A stretch of 64,000 nt of DNA from positions 248,001 to 312,000 of the forward strand of contig SUYA01000002.1 in assembly GCA_015060695.1 (NCBI GenBank), written 5' to 3'. Shown piece by piece: positions 52,887 to 62,543 of the stretch. The stretch comes from Mediterranea massiliensis. GTDB lineage: Bacteria; Bacteroidota; Bacteroidia; Bacteroidales; Bacteroidaceae. Positions within the stretch are counted from its first letter, which is position 1; every line of letters begins with the position of its first letter. The notes under the pieces were generated by a model. It saw only the letters and a program-made list of their open reading frames with translations. It was not told the origin of the DNA and ran no database searches. The position numbers were made by a program, and so were the translations under genes.

Positions 52887-54239
52887 ATGAAAAACTACTT
52901 CATCACAACTCTTGCGGCATTCATACTGCTATCGTGCAATAGTAACAAAGCGGTAAAAGAAGAAATAAGGTATTCACAACTAATGGTAGAATCGCACGGA
53001 TTAAAGGACTTCTACTGCAACCGCAAATATAAATCAGAATTGAGTACATCCGGTTGGGACTACGTATCTGGATTGGTTGCTAATGCTGTATTGAAAACAT
53101 GGTTGTTATATCCCGAAAAAACGGCATATTACAATGCTGTAAAATCATTTGCTGACAACAGCTTAAATGACAACGGCACACAAATAGTGAATTTGAAAGG
53201 TGAATCGGCTCTTCGTTATAGTAACATAGATGATCTTCCGGCCGGGAACATCTTTTTTGTCTTATACAAAAAAGAAAAAGGGAACACCAAAGAGGCCGAC
53301 CGCTATAAGCGTGCGGCCGACTTGATAAGAAACAAACTTAAAAACGATCATTTACGCATTGCTGAAGATTTACCCGGAGCAGGAGGCTTTTTCCATAAAG
53401 CCATCTATCCCAATCAGATGTGGCTTGACGGACTTTACATGGGTTCTACCATTTATGCCGCTTGGCAACATAACTTTGGGACAGAGTGCATTGAAAATAC
53501 AGAGAGTTGGACAGACATTGCACACCAATTTAAAACTATTCATCATTTTACTTATGATAGCGAAAAGCAATTGAACTATCATGCATGGAGTGCCACTCCC
53601 GAAGATGAGAATTCGTTTTGGGCTCGCAAAGAAGGTCCGTTCAAAGGATGTAGTCAAGAATTTTGGGGAAGAGGAATGGGATGGTATTTTGCCGCACTGA
53701 CCGATGTCTTGGAATTTATGCCTAAAGAACATGCCGATTATCAAGCATTGTTAGCGATATACAACCAAGTAGCTGCCGGTTTGAAGCGTTGGCAAGACCC
53801 GGAATCGGGTGTGTGGTATCAATTGCTGCAATATGACAAAAGTATGCAAGCTGATGGCAAGGGAGATAGCATAGGAGATAAAGTTTATAATGTGGGCACT
53901 CAGACCAACTATTTAGAAGCCTCTGCTTCTTGTATTTTCACCTATGCTTATCTGAAAGGCATCCGTTTAGGACTGATAGATAAGGATGTTTATCTACCGG
54001 TAGCAGAAAAGGCTTACAACGGTTTGATTAAAAAATTTATCCGTCACACTGACAAAGGCATAGACATTGTGCAAAGTTGCGCATCGGCCGGATTAGGACC
54101 GGCAAAAGACCATTCAAGAACAGGTACATCAAATTATTATTTAGCTGGAAAAGACATCACTGTTGTAGAAAATGAAGGCAAAGCCATAGGTTCGTTTATT
54201 ATGGCATCAGTAGAATGGGAAATGAAAAATAACAAGTGA
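52887..54239 (+). CDS. GH105 family unsaturated (rhamno)galacturonyl hydrolase, lipoprotein
   Basis: 'PNQMWLDGLYMGSTIYA', 'EFWGRGMGWYFAALTDVLEF', 'WYQLLQ'; N-terminal lipobox 'ILLSC'. Confidence 0.92.
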   Translation: MKNYFITTLAAFILLSCNSNKAVKEEIRYSQLMVESHGLKDFYCNRKYKSELSTSGWDYVSGLVANAVLKTWLLYPEKTAYYNAVKSFADNSLNDNGTQIVNLKGESALRYSNIDDLPAGNIFFVLYKKEKGNTKEADRYKRAADLIRNKLKNDHLRIAEDLPGAGGFFHKAIYPNQMWLDGLYMGSTIYAAWQHNFGTECIENTESWTDIAHQFKTIHHFTYDSEKQLNYHAWSATPEDENSFWARKEGPFKGCSQEFWGRGMGWYFAALTDVLEFMPKEHADYQALLAIYNQVAAGLKRWQDPESGVWYQLLQYDKSMQADGKGDSIGDKVYNVGTQTNYLEASASCIFTYAYLKGIRLGLIDKDVYLPVAEKAYNGLIKKFIRHTDKGIDIVQSCASAGLGPAKDHSRTGTSNYYLAGKDITVVENEGKAIGSFIMASVEWEMKNNK

Positions 54240-55402
54240 TGAAACTAAGATTATTAGCAATATTATTATCCTGTTTCTGCATCACAATAGGGAATGCACA
54301 GGAAACAGAGGGAATGCGCTACGAAGTTTTAAAATGTAATATGCCACAATTTTATGAAGCATTGAAATCTCAACTTACTTATCCTCTGGCATGGGGAAAC
54401 AGTACAATAACAGATTTCAATGAGTGGCGTAACCAAGCCCGTAACAAAGTATGGGATTGCATGCAACAACTACCTCCTCAGGCTACCGATTACAACATGG
54501 AAATAGTTGCATGTGAAGAACGTGATGGGTATAGTGCACAGAAAATAGAATTCAATGTTTCGGCATGGAGTCGCATTCCTGGTTATCTGCTTGTTCCAAA
54601 AGGTAAAGGGCCATTTCCTGCTATTGTCATGCTTCACGATCATGGAGCGCACTTTTCCATTGGGAAAGAGAAAATGGTTAGACCATTTCACGTTGCAGAA
54701 GAAATTAAAGAAGATGCCGAGCAATGGGTTAAGAAGTATTATGATAATCAATATCTCGGAGACTATTTCGCAAAAAACGGTTATGTAGTATTAGCTATTG
54801 ATGCCTTATTTTGGGGTGAACGTGGTATGGAAGAAGGAAGCGATTATGATGGTCAACAAGCCTTGGCCTCTAATTTCTTGCAAATGGGTACTTCATGGGG
54901 AGCAATAATCAATATAGACGACGTGCGTAGTGCCGAATTCTTGACCACCTTGCCTTATGTAGATAGTACAAGAATTGGGAGCTTAGGCTTTTCTATGGGA
55001 GCCTACCGTTCGTGGATGATGGCAGCTTTAAGCGACATTGTAGCAGCCTCTGCTTCAGTTTGCTGGATGAATACAACCGAATATCTGATGAGCGTGACCA
55101 ACAATCAGAACAAGGGAGGCTCAGCCTATTCCATGATTCTGCCAGGCATACGTCGTTATTTAGATTATCCGCATGTAGCTTCTATTGCTTGTCCTAAGCC
55201 CACTCTCTTTTTTAATGGCAGCCAAGACAAATTATTCCCACAAGAAGGGGCATGGGATGCCTATAGAATCATGCAGCATGTTTGGGACAGCCAACAAGCA
55301 AGCAATAAATTGATTACAAAGACCTGGAACGAGAAACACTTATTTAATCGAACTATGCAAAAAGAGGTGCTCGATTTTTTTAACCGTTGGTTTATCTTTT
55401 AA
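54239..55402 (+). CDS. Exported alpha/beta hydrolase (dienelactone hydrolase / acetyl esterase-like)
   Basis: 'AIVMLHDHGAHFSIGKEKM', 'GSLGFSMGAYRSWMMAALS'; start set at the ATG overlapping the GH105 TGA. Confidence 0.88.
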   Translation: MKLRLLAILLSCFCITIGNAQETEGMRYEVLKCNMPQFYEALKSQLTYPLAWGNSTITDFNEWRNQARNKVWDCMQQLPPQATDYNMEIVACEERDGYSAQKIEFNVSAWSRIPGYLLVPKGKGPFPAIVMLHDHGAHFSIGKEKMVRPFHVAEEIKEDAEQWVKKYYDNQYLGDYFAKNGYVVLAIDALFWGERGMEEGSDYDGQQALASNFLQMGTSWGAIINIDDVRSAEFLTTLPYVDSTRIGSLGFSMGAYRSWMMAALSDIVAASASVCWMNTTEYLMSVTNNQNKGGSAYSMILPGIRRYLDYPHVASIACPKPTLFFNGSQDKLFPQEGAWDAYRIMQHVWDSQQASNKLITKTWNEKHLFNRTMQKEVLDFFNRWFIF

Positions 55403-57140
55403 TAATCAATAAATCGTTTCCGTTCTTTATCGGATTCCAACCGTCATCTCCTGCCAAGACAGATTCTATGTCATACCTCTGCAAATTTGATAGTTGATGA
55501 GCAAAAGGAACACGTTTGTTTACGTTGGCACCGGCACCCCTATTGTTATATTCAGCAAAAAATGCTGTTTTTTCTTTCTCTTTACTTCCCCAATTATGCC
55601 AACCTTCAGGCACAATGTGGCTACCCAATTCACATTGGATAAAAACAGATTGGCCATAGGGACGCCACGGACGCCCTAAATAAACCTTAGTCACTCCTTC
55701 AGAGGAGGTTAACTTACAGTCATAGAACAAGTAGCCATATTTCACCCCTTCGTCAGTAGCCGGTGCCGTCACATACCCATTACCCAAACTATGAATATGA
55801 CAACGATTAAAAACTGCTGTAGACCAGCCAAAGATAAAATCAACCGTACCTTCTATATAGCAATCTTCAAAATAATTACGCTGCCCCTTACCATAATTAT
55901 ACAAAGTATCTTGGAATCCTAAGAAACGACATTTTTTAAAGAATGCCCTATCGCCACTAATAAAACAAGCCACAGCTTGCCCTACTGGTCCGGAAGTATT
56001 CTCAAATGTAATATTCTCAGCATAGAAATCAGGCGCATAAATATAACACGAGGAAGAACCGGAAGTACCCATATTTTCGCCAAACTTATTTTTCTTATTG
56101 GCATAATCATCATATGACAAGACTGCACCTTCCTGCCCCATCAATGAAATATTTATCTTACTTTCGGGTATCACCAACTTTTCTTTATAAATACCAGGAC
56201 GCAACAGAATCGTAGTGCGAACATTCTTTCTGAAATCGGGAACTGCATTAATGGCTTCTTGCAAAGTAAAGAAATCGCCACTACCATCTTTGGCTACCAC
56301 AAAATCATAATGTCTCAGATAAGGTTTTAGCGCCGGAACAACTTCTGCTATGGCATCGACAGTTAACGCTGTAATGAGACGTCCACCATATACATTGAGA
56401 TGTGTATCATCTTCACGTCCTTTAGGCAATGCTGGAATCACACCTGGTTTTACCCATAAAAAGAGTTTTTTAGAATCTTCTGGCCCCATACTCTCTACCA
56501 ATTTTTTGGTTATTTGGTTCATATCCACAAACGGCACATTTAATTCTTTAGCTACATTGCGAGGAGATTCTAAATAGGCCCCGTGAGTATCTATTAATTT
56601 ATTACCCACTCGCTGAATTGCTTCCCCTATTTCCGGACGAGTATCATCCTCCATTACGGCATTCTGTATAACATCGGCATCGGCTATTGAGGCAAATTTG
56701 CGACGCACAATAGAGTTAAATAACACAGGAATTGCCCCTTTGGCACGAGCCTCATTTACAAATCGTCGCAGATTGGCATCGAAGGTTGTTCCTGGTTCTG
56801 TATGGCGATCGGCCTTGGGCTTCTCATCATTATGACCAAATTGAATAAAGAGATAATCGCCTGGTTTCATCAACTCCAACACTCTATCCCAACGTCCTTC
56901 ATCTATAAAACTCTTGCTGCTACGTCCATTTACGGCATGATTATCCACCCGGATTTCTTCACTCAAAAATCCGGGAAGCATCTGTCCCCATCCACGTTCC
57001 AAGTTTCCGCCTTCTATATTTTTATTAGCCATAGTAGAATCTCCTATCATGAATATGGTAGGTTTTTCTGTGTCAGCCTTAAATGCCGATAAGAATAATA
57101 ACATCGGCACCCATAATAATAATTTTAGCACATTTTTCAT
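55392..57140 (-). CDS. Bifunctional SGNH rhamnogalacturonan acetylesterase-like / CE8 pectin methylesterase fusion
   Basis: N-half 'IFMIGDSTMANKN', 'FGHNDEKPKADR', 'DDTHLNVYGG'; C-half 'QAVACFISGDRAFFKKCRFLGFQDTLY', 'CYIEGTVDFIFG', 'YLGRPWRPYGQ'. Confidence 0.93.
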   Translation of the reverse strand: MKNVLKLLLWVPMLLFLSAFKADTEKPTIFMIGDSTMANKNIEGGNLERGWGQMLPGFLSEEIRVDNHAVNGRSSKSFIDEGRWDRVLELMKPGDYLFIQFGHNDEKPKADRHTEPGTTFDANLRRFVNEARAKGAIPVLFNSIVRRKFASIADADVIQNAVMEDDTRPEIGEAIQRVGNKLIDTHGAYLESPRNVAKELNVPFVDMNQITKKLVESMGPEDSKKLFLWVKPGVIPALPKGREDDTHLNVYGGRLITALTVDAIAEVVPALKPYLRHYDFVVAKDGSGDFFTLQEAINAVPDFRKNVRTTILLRPGIYKEKLVIPESKINISLMGQEGAVLSYDDYANKKNKFGENMGTSGSSSCYIYAPDFYAENITFENTSGPVGQAVACFISGDRAFFKKCRFLGFQDTLYNYGKGQRNYFEDCYIEGTVDFIFGWSTAVFNRCHIHSLGNGYVTAPATDEGVKYGYLFYDCKLTSSEGVTKVYLGRPWRPYGQSVFIQCELGSHIVPEGWHNWGSKEKEKTAFFAEYNNRGAGANVNKRVPFAHQLSNLQRYDIESVLAGDDGWNPIKNGNDLLIIKR

Positions 57141-58132
57141 TTGTCTGTTATTCTACTTATACTATTAGTATTCTTTATCACTTCAGCAAACCATTCAGTA
57201 TCTTCCTCAAAGAGATAGTTCATGTCTTTATATTTCAGAGCCTCTTTAGAGGTTAGTTGCTTTGCCCATTTCACCCGTTCTTTACGCATTGCACCTTTCC
57301 CTTGATTTTCATATTCGGCATAACGAGCTGTTTTTTCATTCTCTGCATTACGCCAATTGTTCCATCCTTCAGGTTTGATAAAATCCCCCAATTCACAATG
57401 CATAAACAAAGTAAATCCATAGGGTCGCCACGGACGTCCCAGATATACTTGATTCACTGTGGAATCGGCAGTTATCCGACAACGGTGAAAGACATAGCCC
57501 ACAGCGACGTTTTTCGGTGTGGAAGCCGCTGTAATATAAGAATTACGTTTACAATGGATAAGACAATGTCTAAATAGAGCTGTTGCCGGGCCGAAGATAA
57601 AATCGGTAGTCCCTTCAATGTAACAGTTCAAGAAAAGCAGCTTAGCTTCACGCCCACCAGTGTAAATGGTGTCTTGATTGCCCAAGAAACGACAATTTAT
57701 AAAAGCCAACCGAGTACCCTCTGTATGGAGAGCAACTGCTTGCCCCAATAACGGAGCATTATTCTCTATGGTTAGGTTACGAAATGTTATGTTATTGCCT
57801 GCCACCTTAAACGTAAAGGTACGAAAGGTACCCATTTTATTGATATTGGCATGGTCATCGAAAGTAATAACGGTGTTTTCTACATCTTCTCCCACAAAGT
57901 CTACATTTTCTATTTGCTCTGGTAACACTATTTTCTCTTTATAAATACCTTTTTTAACACACACCGTTACTTTATAATCCATGAAGGCACGTATATTTTC
58001 AATGGCTTCAGTTATCGTAGTATAATCGCCCGTACCATCTTGAGCCACTAAAATTTTTCTTTTATAAGAATTGGCTGACACAGCAACAATAACAAAACAA
58101 CAAAAAAGTAAGATAGTCGTAAATCTCTTCAT
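57137..58132 (-). CDS. Pectinesterase (CE8), exported
   Basis: 'GQAVALHTEGTRLAFINCRFLGNQDTIY', 'CYIEGTTDFIFGPATALF', 'YLGRPWRPYGFT'. Confidence 0.94.
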   Translation of the reverse strand: MKRFTTILLFCCFVIVAVSANSYKRKILVAQDGTGDYTTITEAIENIRAFMDYKVTVCVKKGIYKEKIVLPEQIENVDFVGEDVENTVITFDDHANINKMGTFRTFTFKVAGNNITFRNLTIENNAPLLGQAVALHTEGTRLAFINCRFLGNQDTIYTGGREAKLLFLNCYIEGTTDFIFGPATALFRHCLIHCKRNSYITAASTPKNVAVGYVFHRCRITADSTVNQVYLGRPWRPYGFTLFMHCELGDFIKPEGWNNWRNAENEKTARYAEYENQGKGAMRKERVKWAKQLTSKEALKYKDMNYLFEEDTEWFAEVIKNTNSISRITDK

Positions 58133-58285
58133 GCAATTATTATTATGAGGTATTCAGAATTATTATACGTTACAAAAATAGTCAATAGTTTGAATATAAT
58201 AGAATGTATTATGTACAAAATGGAGGTTTTTCATGTATTTTCGTGCTCGATAACGCTAAAAAGCAAACATTTTTTTTGTTTTTAC

Positions 58286-58336
58286 TAATTATTATGCTTT
58301 TCAAATTTGAATAATTAAGAAAAGGTCTTAATTTTG
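58286..58336 (+). promoter_or_regulatory. Candidate promoter plus overlapping palindromic operator upstream of the EIIC-kduI-MFS operon
   Basis: TTTG 58306-58309, N19, TAATTTTG 58329-58336; perfect palindrome TTCAAATTTGAA 58300-58311 overlaps the -33; outer TAATTATT/AATAATTA arms. Confidence 0.55.
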
Positions 58337-58398
58337 AACCGTTTTTTTATTCTTACCATTAAGAAAAACATAATAAATATCAATTTAAATTATAAAGA

Positions 58399-59802
58399 AT
58401 GGAACAAGTTTTCAGTTACATTATCGGCTTAGGAGCAGCCGTAATGATGCCTATTATCTTTACGATTTTAGGAGTGTGTATCGGTATTAAATTCAGCAAA
58501 GCATTGAAAAGCGGTTTGCTAGTAGGTGTAGGTTTTGTAGGTCTTTCGGTAGTAACCTCTCTATTGACCAGTAGTCTCGGACCGGCTCTGAGCCAAGTAG
58601 TGGAAATCTACGATTTACAGCTTAAAGTATTTGATATGGGATGGCCGGCGGCAGCGGCGGTGGCCTATAACACTTCAGTAGGTGCTTTTATTATCCCTGT
58701 CTGTTTGGGTGTTAACATCTTGATGCTTCTCACCAAGACTACTCGTACAGTAAACATCGACTTGTGGAACTATTGGCACTTTGCCTTTATTGGTGCGGTT
58801 GTTTATTTTGCAAGCGGCAATATCTGGTGGGGCTTCTTCGCAGCCATCATTTGCTATATCATCACATTGATTATGGCTGACTATACAGCAGACAAATTCC
58901 AAGGTTTCTACGACAAGATGGAAGGTATTTCTATTCCTCAACCGTTCTGTGCTGGATTTGTTCCGTTTGCACTTATCATAAATAAGGCATTGGACAAGAT
59001 TCCCGGATTCGACAAATTGAATATTGACGCAGAAGGTATGAAAAAGAAATTCGGTTTGCTGGGTGAACCGCTATTCTTAGGTATTCTTATCGGTTGTGGT
59101 ATTGGTTGCCTAAGTTGCAAGAACGGTGCTGAAATGGTAGATAAGATTCCCAACATTTTAGGTTTGGGTATTAAAATGGGTGCCGTAATGGAGTTGATTC
59201 CACGTATCACCAGCCTGTTTATCGAAGGATTAAAGCCTATTTCTGACGCTACCCGTGAGTTAATTGCCCGCAAATTTAAAGGTGCTGTTGGTTTGAACAT
59301 CGGTATGAGTCCGGCATTGGTAATCGGCCATCCGGCCACATTGGTAGTTTCATTGCTACTTATCCCTGTTACCTTGTTATTAGCCGTATTATTGCCAGGT
59401 AACGAATTCTTGCCATTGGCTTCATTAGCTGGTATGTTCTATCTCTTCCCACTTGTATTACCCATCACTAAGGGTAACGTGTTGAAGACATTCATCATTG
59501 GTTTGGTAGTATTAACCATCGGTCTTTATTTTGTTACCGACTTGGCACCCTACTTTACCCAAGCAGCTCACGATGCTTATGAAGTAACCGTAGCTAAGGG
59601 TAGTCCAGACGGAGCATTGAAGATACCCGAAGGATTTGAAGGCGGTGCTCTTGACTTTGCATCCAGCCCATTTGCATGGATTATCTTCCACTTGACTTAT
59701 TCATTGAAGTATATCGGTGCCGGTGTATTGGTACTCATCACGCTGTTCTTGATGATACTTAATCGTCGTGCCATCATTAAATTTCAAAAGGAGACAAAAT
59801 AA
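58399..59802 (+). CDS. PTS galactitol-type EIIC (GatC-like) membrane protein
   Basis: Polytopic; 'GVGFVGLSVVTSLLTSSLGPALSQVVE', 'GWPAAAAVAYNTSVGAFIIPV' typical of EIIC-GatC. Confidence 0.88.
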   Translation: MEQVFSYIIGLGAAVMMPIIFTILGVCIGIKFSKALKSGLLVGVGFVGLSVVTSLLTSSLGPALSQVVEIYDLQLKVFDMGWPAAAAVAYNTSVGAFIIPVCLGVNILMLLTKTTRTVNIDLWNYWHFAFIGAVVYFASGNIWWGFFAAIICYIITLIMADYTADKFQGFYDKMEGISIPQPFCAGFVPFALIINKALDKIPGFDKLNIDAEGMKKKFGLLGEPLFLGILIGCGIGCLSCKNGAEMVDKIPNILGLGIKMGAVMELIPRITSLFIEGLKPISDATRELIARKFKGAVGLNIGMSPALVIGHPATLVVSLLLIPVTLLLAVLLPGNEFLPLASLAGMFYLFPLVLPITKGNVLKTFIIGLVVLTIGLYFVTDLAPYFTQAAHDAYEVTVAKGSPDGALKIPEGFEGGALDFASSPFAWIIFHLTYSLKYIGAGVLVLITLFLMILNRRAIIKFQKETK

Positions 59803-59851
59803 TAATACCCTTAAGTATAATAAAATCACAAACTAAAATAAATTAGAAATT

Positions 59852-60793
59852 ATGAAAAAGTTAGCAATTGCATTATTCATGGGTGTTGCCGCTATGTCGG
59901 CATCAGCCCAAGTGAACTACACAGTACAAACTGCTTGCCATCCGCAAGACGTAAAGCACTACGACACAGAGCGTTTACGCAGTTCATTCTTAATGGAAAA
60001 AGTAATGGCCCCGGACGAAATAAACTTAACTTATACCCTCTACGACCGTTTGATTTACGGTGGCGTAATGCCAGTAAACAAAGTGTTGAAGTTGGAAACT
60101 TTCGACGAATTGAAGGCCGAACACTTTCTTGATCGCCGTGAGTTAGGCGTTATCAATGTTGGTGGCGACGGTGTAGTTACTGTTGACGGCAAAGAGTATG
60201 CCATGAAGTTCAAAGAAGGTCTTTATGTTGGTTGTGGCAAAAAAGAAGTTACCTTCAAGAGCAACGACCCTGCTAATCCGGCAAAATTCTATATCAACTC
60301 TACTCCGGCTTATAAAGAATTTGTGACTCAGTTGATTACAACCGACAAGAAGGCCGACCCCAAAAAGTATGCTATTGCTCAAAGTGATGCCTACGGAAAA
60401 ATGGAAGATAGTAACGACCGTGTGGTTAACCAACTCATCGTTAGCTCGGTATTGAGCAAAGTAAAAGGTGGTGGTACCAACCAATTGCAAATGGGTTTAA
60501 CTGAATTGAAACCAGGTTCTGTATGGAATACCATGCCGGCACATACCCATACTCGTCGTATGGAAGCCTACTTCTACTTCAACGTTACTCCGGGTAATGC
60601 CATCTGTCACTTAATGGGTGAACCCCAACAACAACGTTTGGTTTGGATGCAAAACGAACAAGCCATTACATCTCCAGAATGGTCTATTCACGCAGCAGCC
60701 GGTACCAGCAATTACATGTTTATTTGGGGTATGGGTGGAGAAAACCTGAACTACGGTGACAAAGACGAAATCAAGTACACTGAAATGAGATAA
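59852..60793 (+). CDS. kduI: 5-dehydro-4-deoxy-D-glucuronate isomerase with apparent signal peptide
   Basis: '[16 protein letters not shown]' metal-binding motif; N-terminus [20 protein letters not shown]. Confidence 0.94.
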   Translation: MKKLAIALFMGVAAMSASAQVNYTVQTACHPQDVKHYDTERLRSSFLMEKVMAPDEINLTYTLYDRLIYGGVMPVNKVLKLETFDELKAEHFLDRRELGVINVGGDGVVTVDGKEYAMKFKEGLYVGCGKKEVTFKSNDPANPAKFYINSTPAYKEFVTQLITTDKKADPKKYAIAQSDAYGKMEDSNDRVVNQLIVSSVLSKVKGGGTNQLQMGLTELKPGSVWNTMPAHTHTRRMEAYFYFNVTPGNAICHLMGEPQQQRLVWMQNEQAITSPEWSIHAAAGTSNYMFIWGMGGENLNYGDKDEIKYTEMR

Positions 60794-60814
60794 TGCTTCT
60801 TAAATCTGATTACC

Positions 60815-62257
60815 ATGAATCAAAAAATGACTAATTGGCGATGGTGGATTTGCTTGTTGCTTTTTGTGGCAACAACTGTAAACTACATGGACCGCCAAGT
60901 TCTTTCATTGACCTGGAAGGATTATATTGCACCAGAGTTCCATTGGACAGATTCTGACTATGGTACCATTACGGGCTTCTTCTCCATATTCTATGCCATT
61001 GCATGTCTTTTTGCAGGCAAATTTGTCGATTGGATGGGTACCAAGAAAGGCTTTCTTTGGGCCATCGGTGTATGGTCACTCGGTGCCTGTATGCATGCCG
61101 GTTGTGGTTGGGCCACTATGAGCATTGAGGGTGTAGAATCTATTGAAGCACTAAAAGCCATCGAAAACGGTTCTGAATTGGCATTGGCTGTGGCATCGGT
61201 CAGTGTATGGCTATTCTTGGTATGTCGTGCTATTTTGGCATTAGGCGAGGCAGGAAACTTCCCTGCAGCTATCAAGACTACCGCAGAATACTTCCCCAAA
61301 AAAGACCGTGCATTAGCTACTTCATTATTCAATGCCGGTGCATCGGTAGGAGCCTTAGCTGCTCCGCTCAGCGTTCCTCTGTTAGCCGACAAGTTTGGAT
61401 GGGAAATGGCCTTTATTATCATCGGTGTTTTGGGCTTCATTTGGATGTTCTTCTGGGTATTCATGTATGACAAACCGCAAGCATCGAAGTATGTTAACCA
61501 AGCCGAGTTGGAATACATTTTACAGGATGACACTAACGAAGGTAAGGAAGTAAAGAAAGAGAGTGCCAAGGAAGAAAAAGTCATTCCGTTCCTGCAATGT
61601 TTTACCTACAAACAAACTTGGTCGTTCATTGCCGGAAAGTTCTTTACCGACGGTGTTTGGTGGTTCTATTTGTTTTGGGCACCGGCCTATTTTTCTGAGA
61701 TGGGTAAACCTATGCAGACTACTGAAGGCAAGATGTTAGTATTTGTTCTGTACCTCATTGTTACTGTTATTTCTATCTTTGGTGGCTATTTACCCAAGTT
61801 GTTTGTCGAAAAGAAAGGTATGGAACCGTATGCCGGTCGCATGCGTGCCATGTTGATATTTGCCTTTTTTCCGCTGTTTGCCCTGTTTGCTCAGCCATTA
61901 CAGAGCTATTCGGTATGGTTCCCGGCAATTATCATCGGTATTGCTGGTGCAGGTCATCAGGCTTGGTCGGCCAATATATTCTCGACAATCGGAGATATGT
62001 TCCCCAAATCTACCATTGCCACCATTACCGGAATTGGTGCTATGGCAGGAGGTATTGGTTCGTTCTTGATTAACAAAGGAGCCGGTGTGCTATTTGATTA
62101 TGCAGCCAACCAAGGTGATGCTTTCACATTCTTCGGATTTGCAGGCAAGCCTGCCGGCTACATGATTATCTTCTGCATCTGTGCAGTGGCTTACATCATT
62201 GCCTGGAGCATTATGAAGACATTAGTACCGAGACATAAACCTATTGTGGCAGAATAA
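60815..62257 (+). CDS. MFS hexuronate transporter
   Basis: 'TTVNYMDRQVLSLTW', 'LALGEAGNFPAAIKTTAEYFPKKDRALATSLFNAGASVGA'; downstream of kduI. Confidence 0.9.
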   Translation: MNQKMTNWRWWICLLLFVATTVNYMDRQVLSLTWKDYIAPEFHWTDSDYGTITGFFSIFYAIACLFAGKFVDWMGTKKGFLWAIGVWSLGACMHAGCGWATMSIEGVESIEALKAIENGSELALAVASVSVWLFLVCRAILALGEAGNFPAAIKTTAEYFPKKDRALATSLFNAGASVGALAAPLSVPLLADKFGWEMAFIIIGVLGFIWMFFWVFMYDKPQASKYVNQAELEYILQDDTNEGKEVKKESAKEEKVIPFLQCFTYKQTWSFIAGKFFTDGVWWFYLFWAPAYFSEMGKPMQTTEGKMLVFVLYLIVTVISIFGGYLPKLFVEKKGMEPYAGRMRAMLIFAFFPLFALFAQPLQSYSVWFPAIIIGIAGAGHQAWSANIFSTIGDMFPKSTIATITGIGAMAGGIGSFLINKGAGVLFDYAANQGDAFTFFGFAGKPAGYMIIFCICAVAYIIAWSIMKTLVPRHKPIVAE

Positions 62258-62283
62258 ACGTTTATCTGAATTATAAACCTTTT

Positions 62284-62323
62284 AAAAAAGGGGAAGCATC
62301 GTAAGAAATGCTTCCCCTTTTTT
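62284..62323 (+). terminator. Intrinsic terminator of the EIIC-kduI-MFS operon
   Basis: AAAAAAGGGGAAGCAT / ATGCTTCCCCTTTTTT, 16-bp stem. Confidence 0.9.
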
Positions 62324-62362
62324 AGTCACGCAACAGATTTCTTAAAATATTTCCTTAAAAGT

Positions 62363-62393
62363 TTTGGTAGATAAAATAAAAGCTATATCTTTG
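62363..62393 (+). promoter_or_regulatory. Consensus Bacteroides promoter of tRNA-Met (TTTG-N19-TATCTTTG)
   Basis: TTTG 62363-62366, TATCTTTG 62386-62393; tRNA starts at 62415. Confidence 0.75.
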
Positions 62394-62414
62394 CACCCGC
62401 AATCGAGAAACGAT

Positions 62415-62488
62415 GGCGGGATAGCTCAGCTGGTTAGAGCGCATGATTCATAATCATGAGGTCCCCGGTTCAATCCCGGGTCCCGCTA
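62415..62488 (+). tRNA. tRNA with CAT anticodon (elongator Met; Ile2 not excluded)
   Basis: GGCGGGATAGCTCAGCTGGTTAGAGCGCATGATTCATAATCATGAGGTCCCCGGTTCAATCCCGGGTCCCGCTA; lacks the initiator GGG/CCC anticodon stem; no encoded CCA. Confidence 0.95.
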
Positions 62489-62543
62489 CAAAGAAACGGA
62501 CTGTTAGGTGGCTTCCACACTTGGCGGTCTTTTTTTGTATCTC

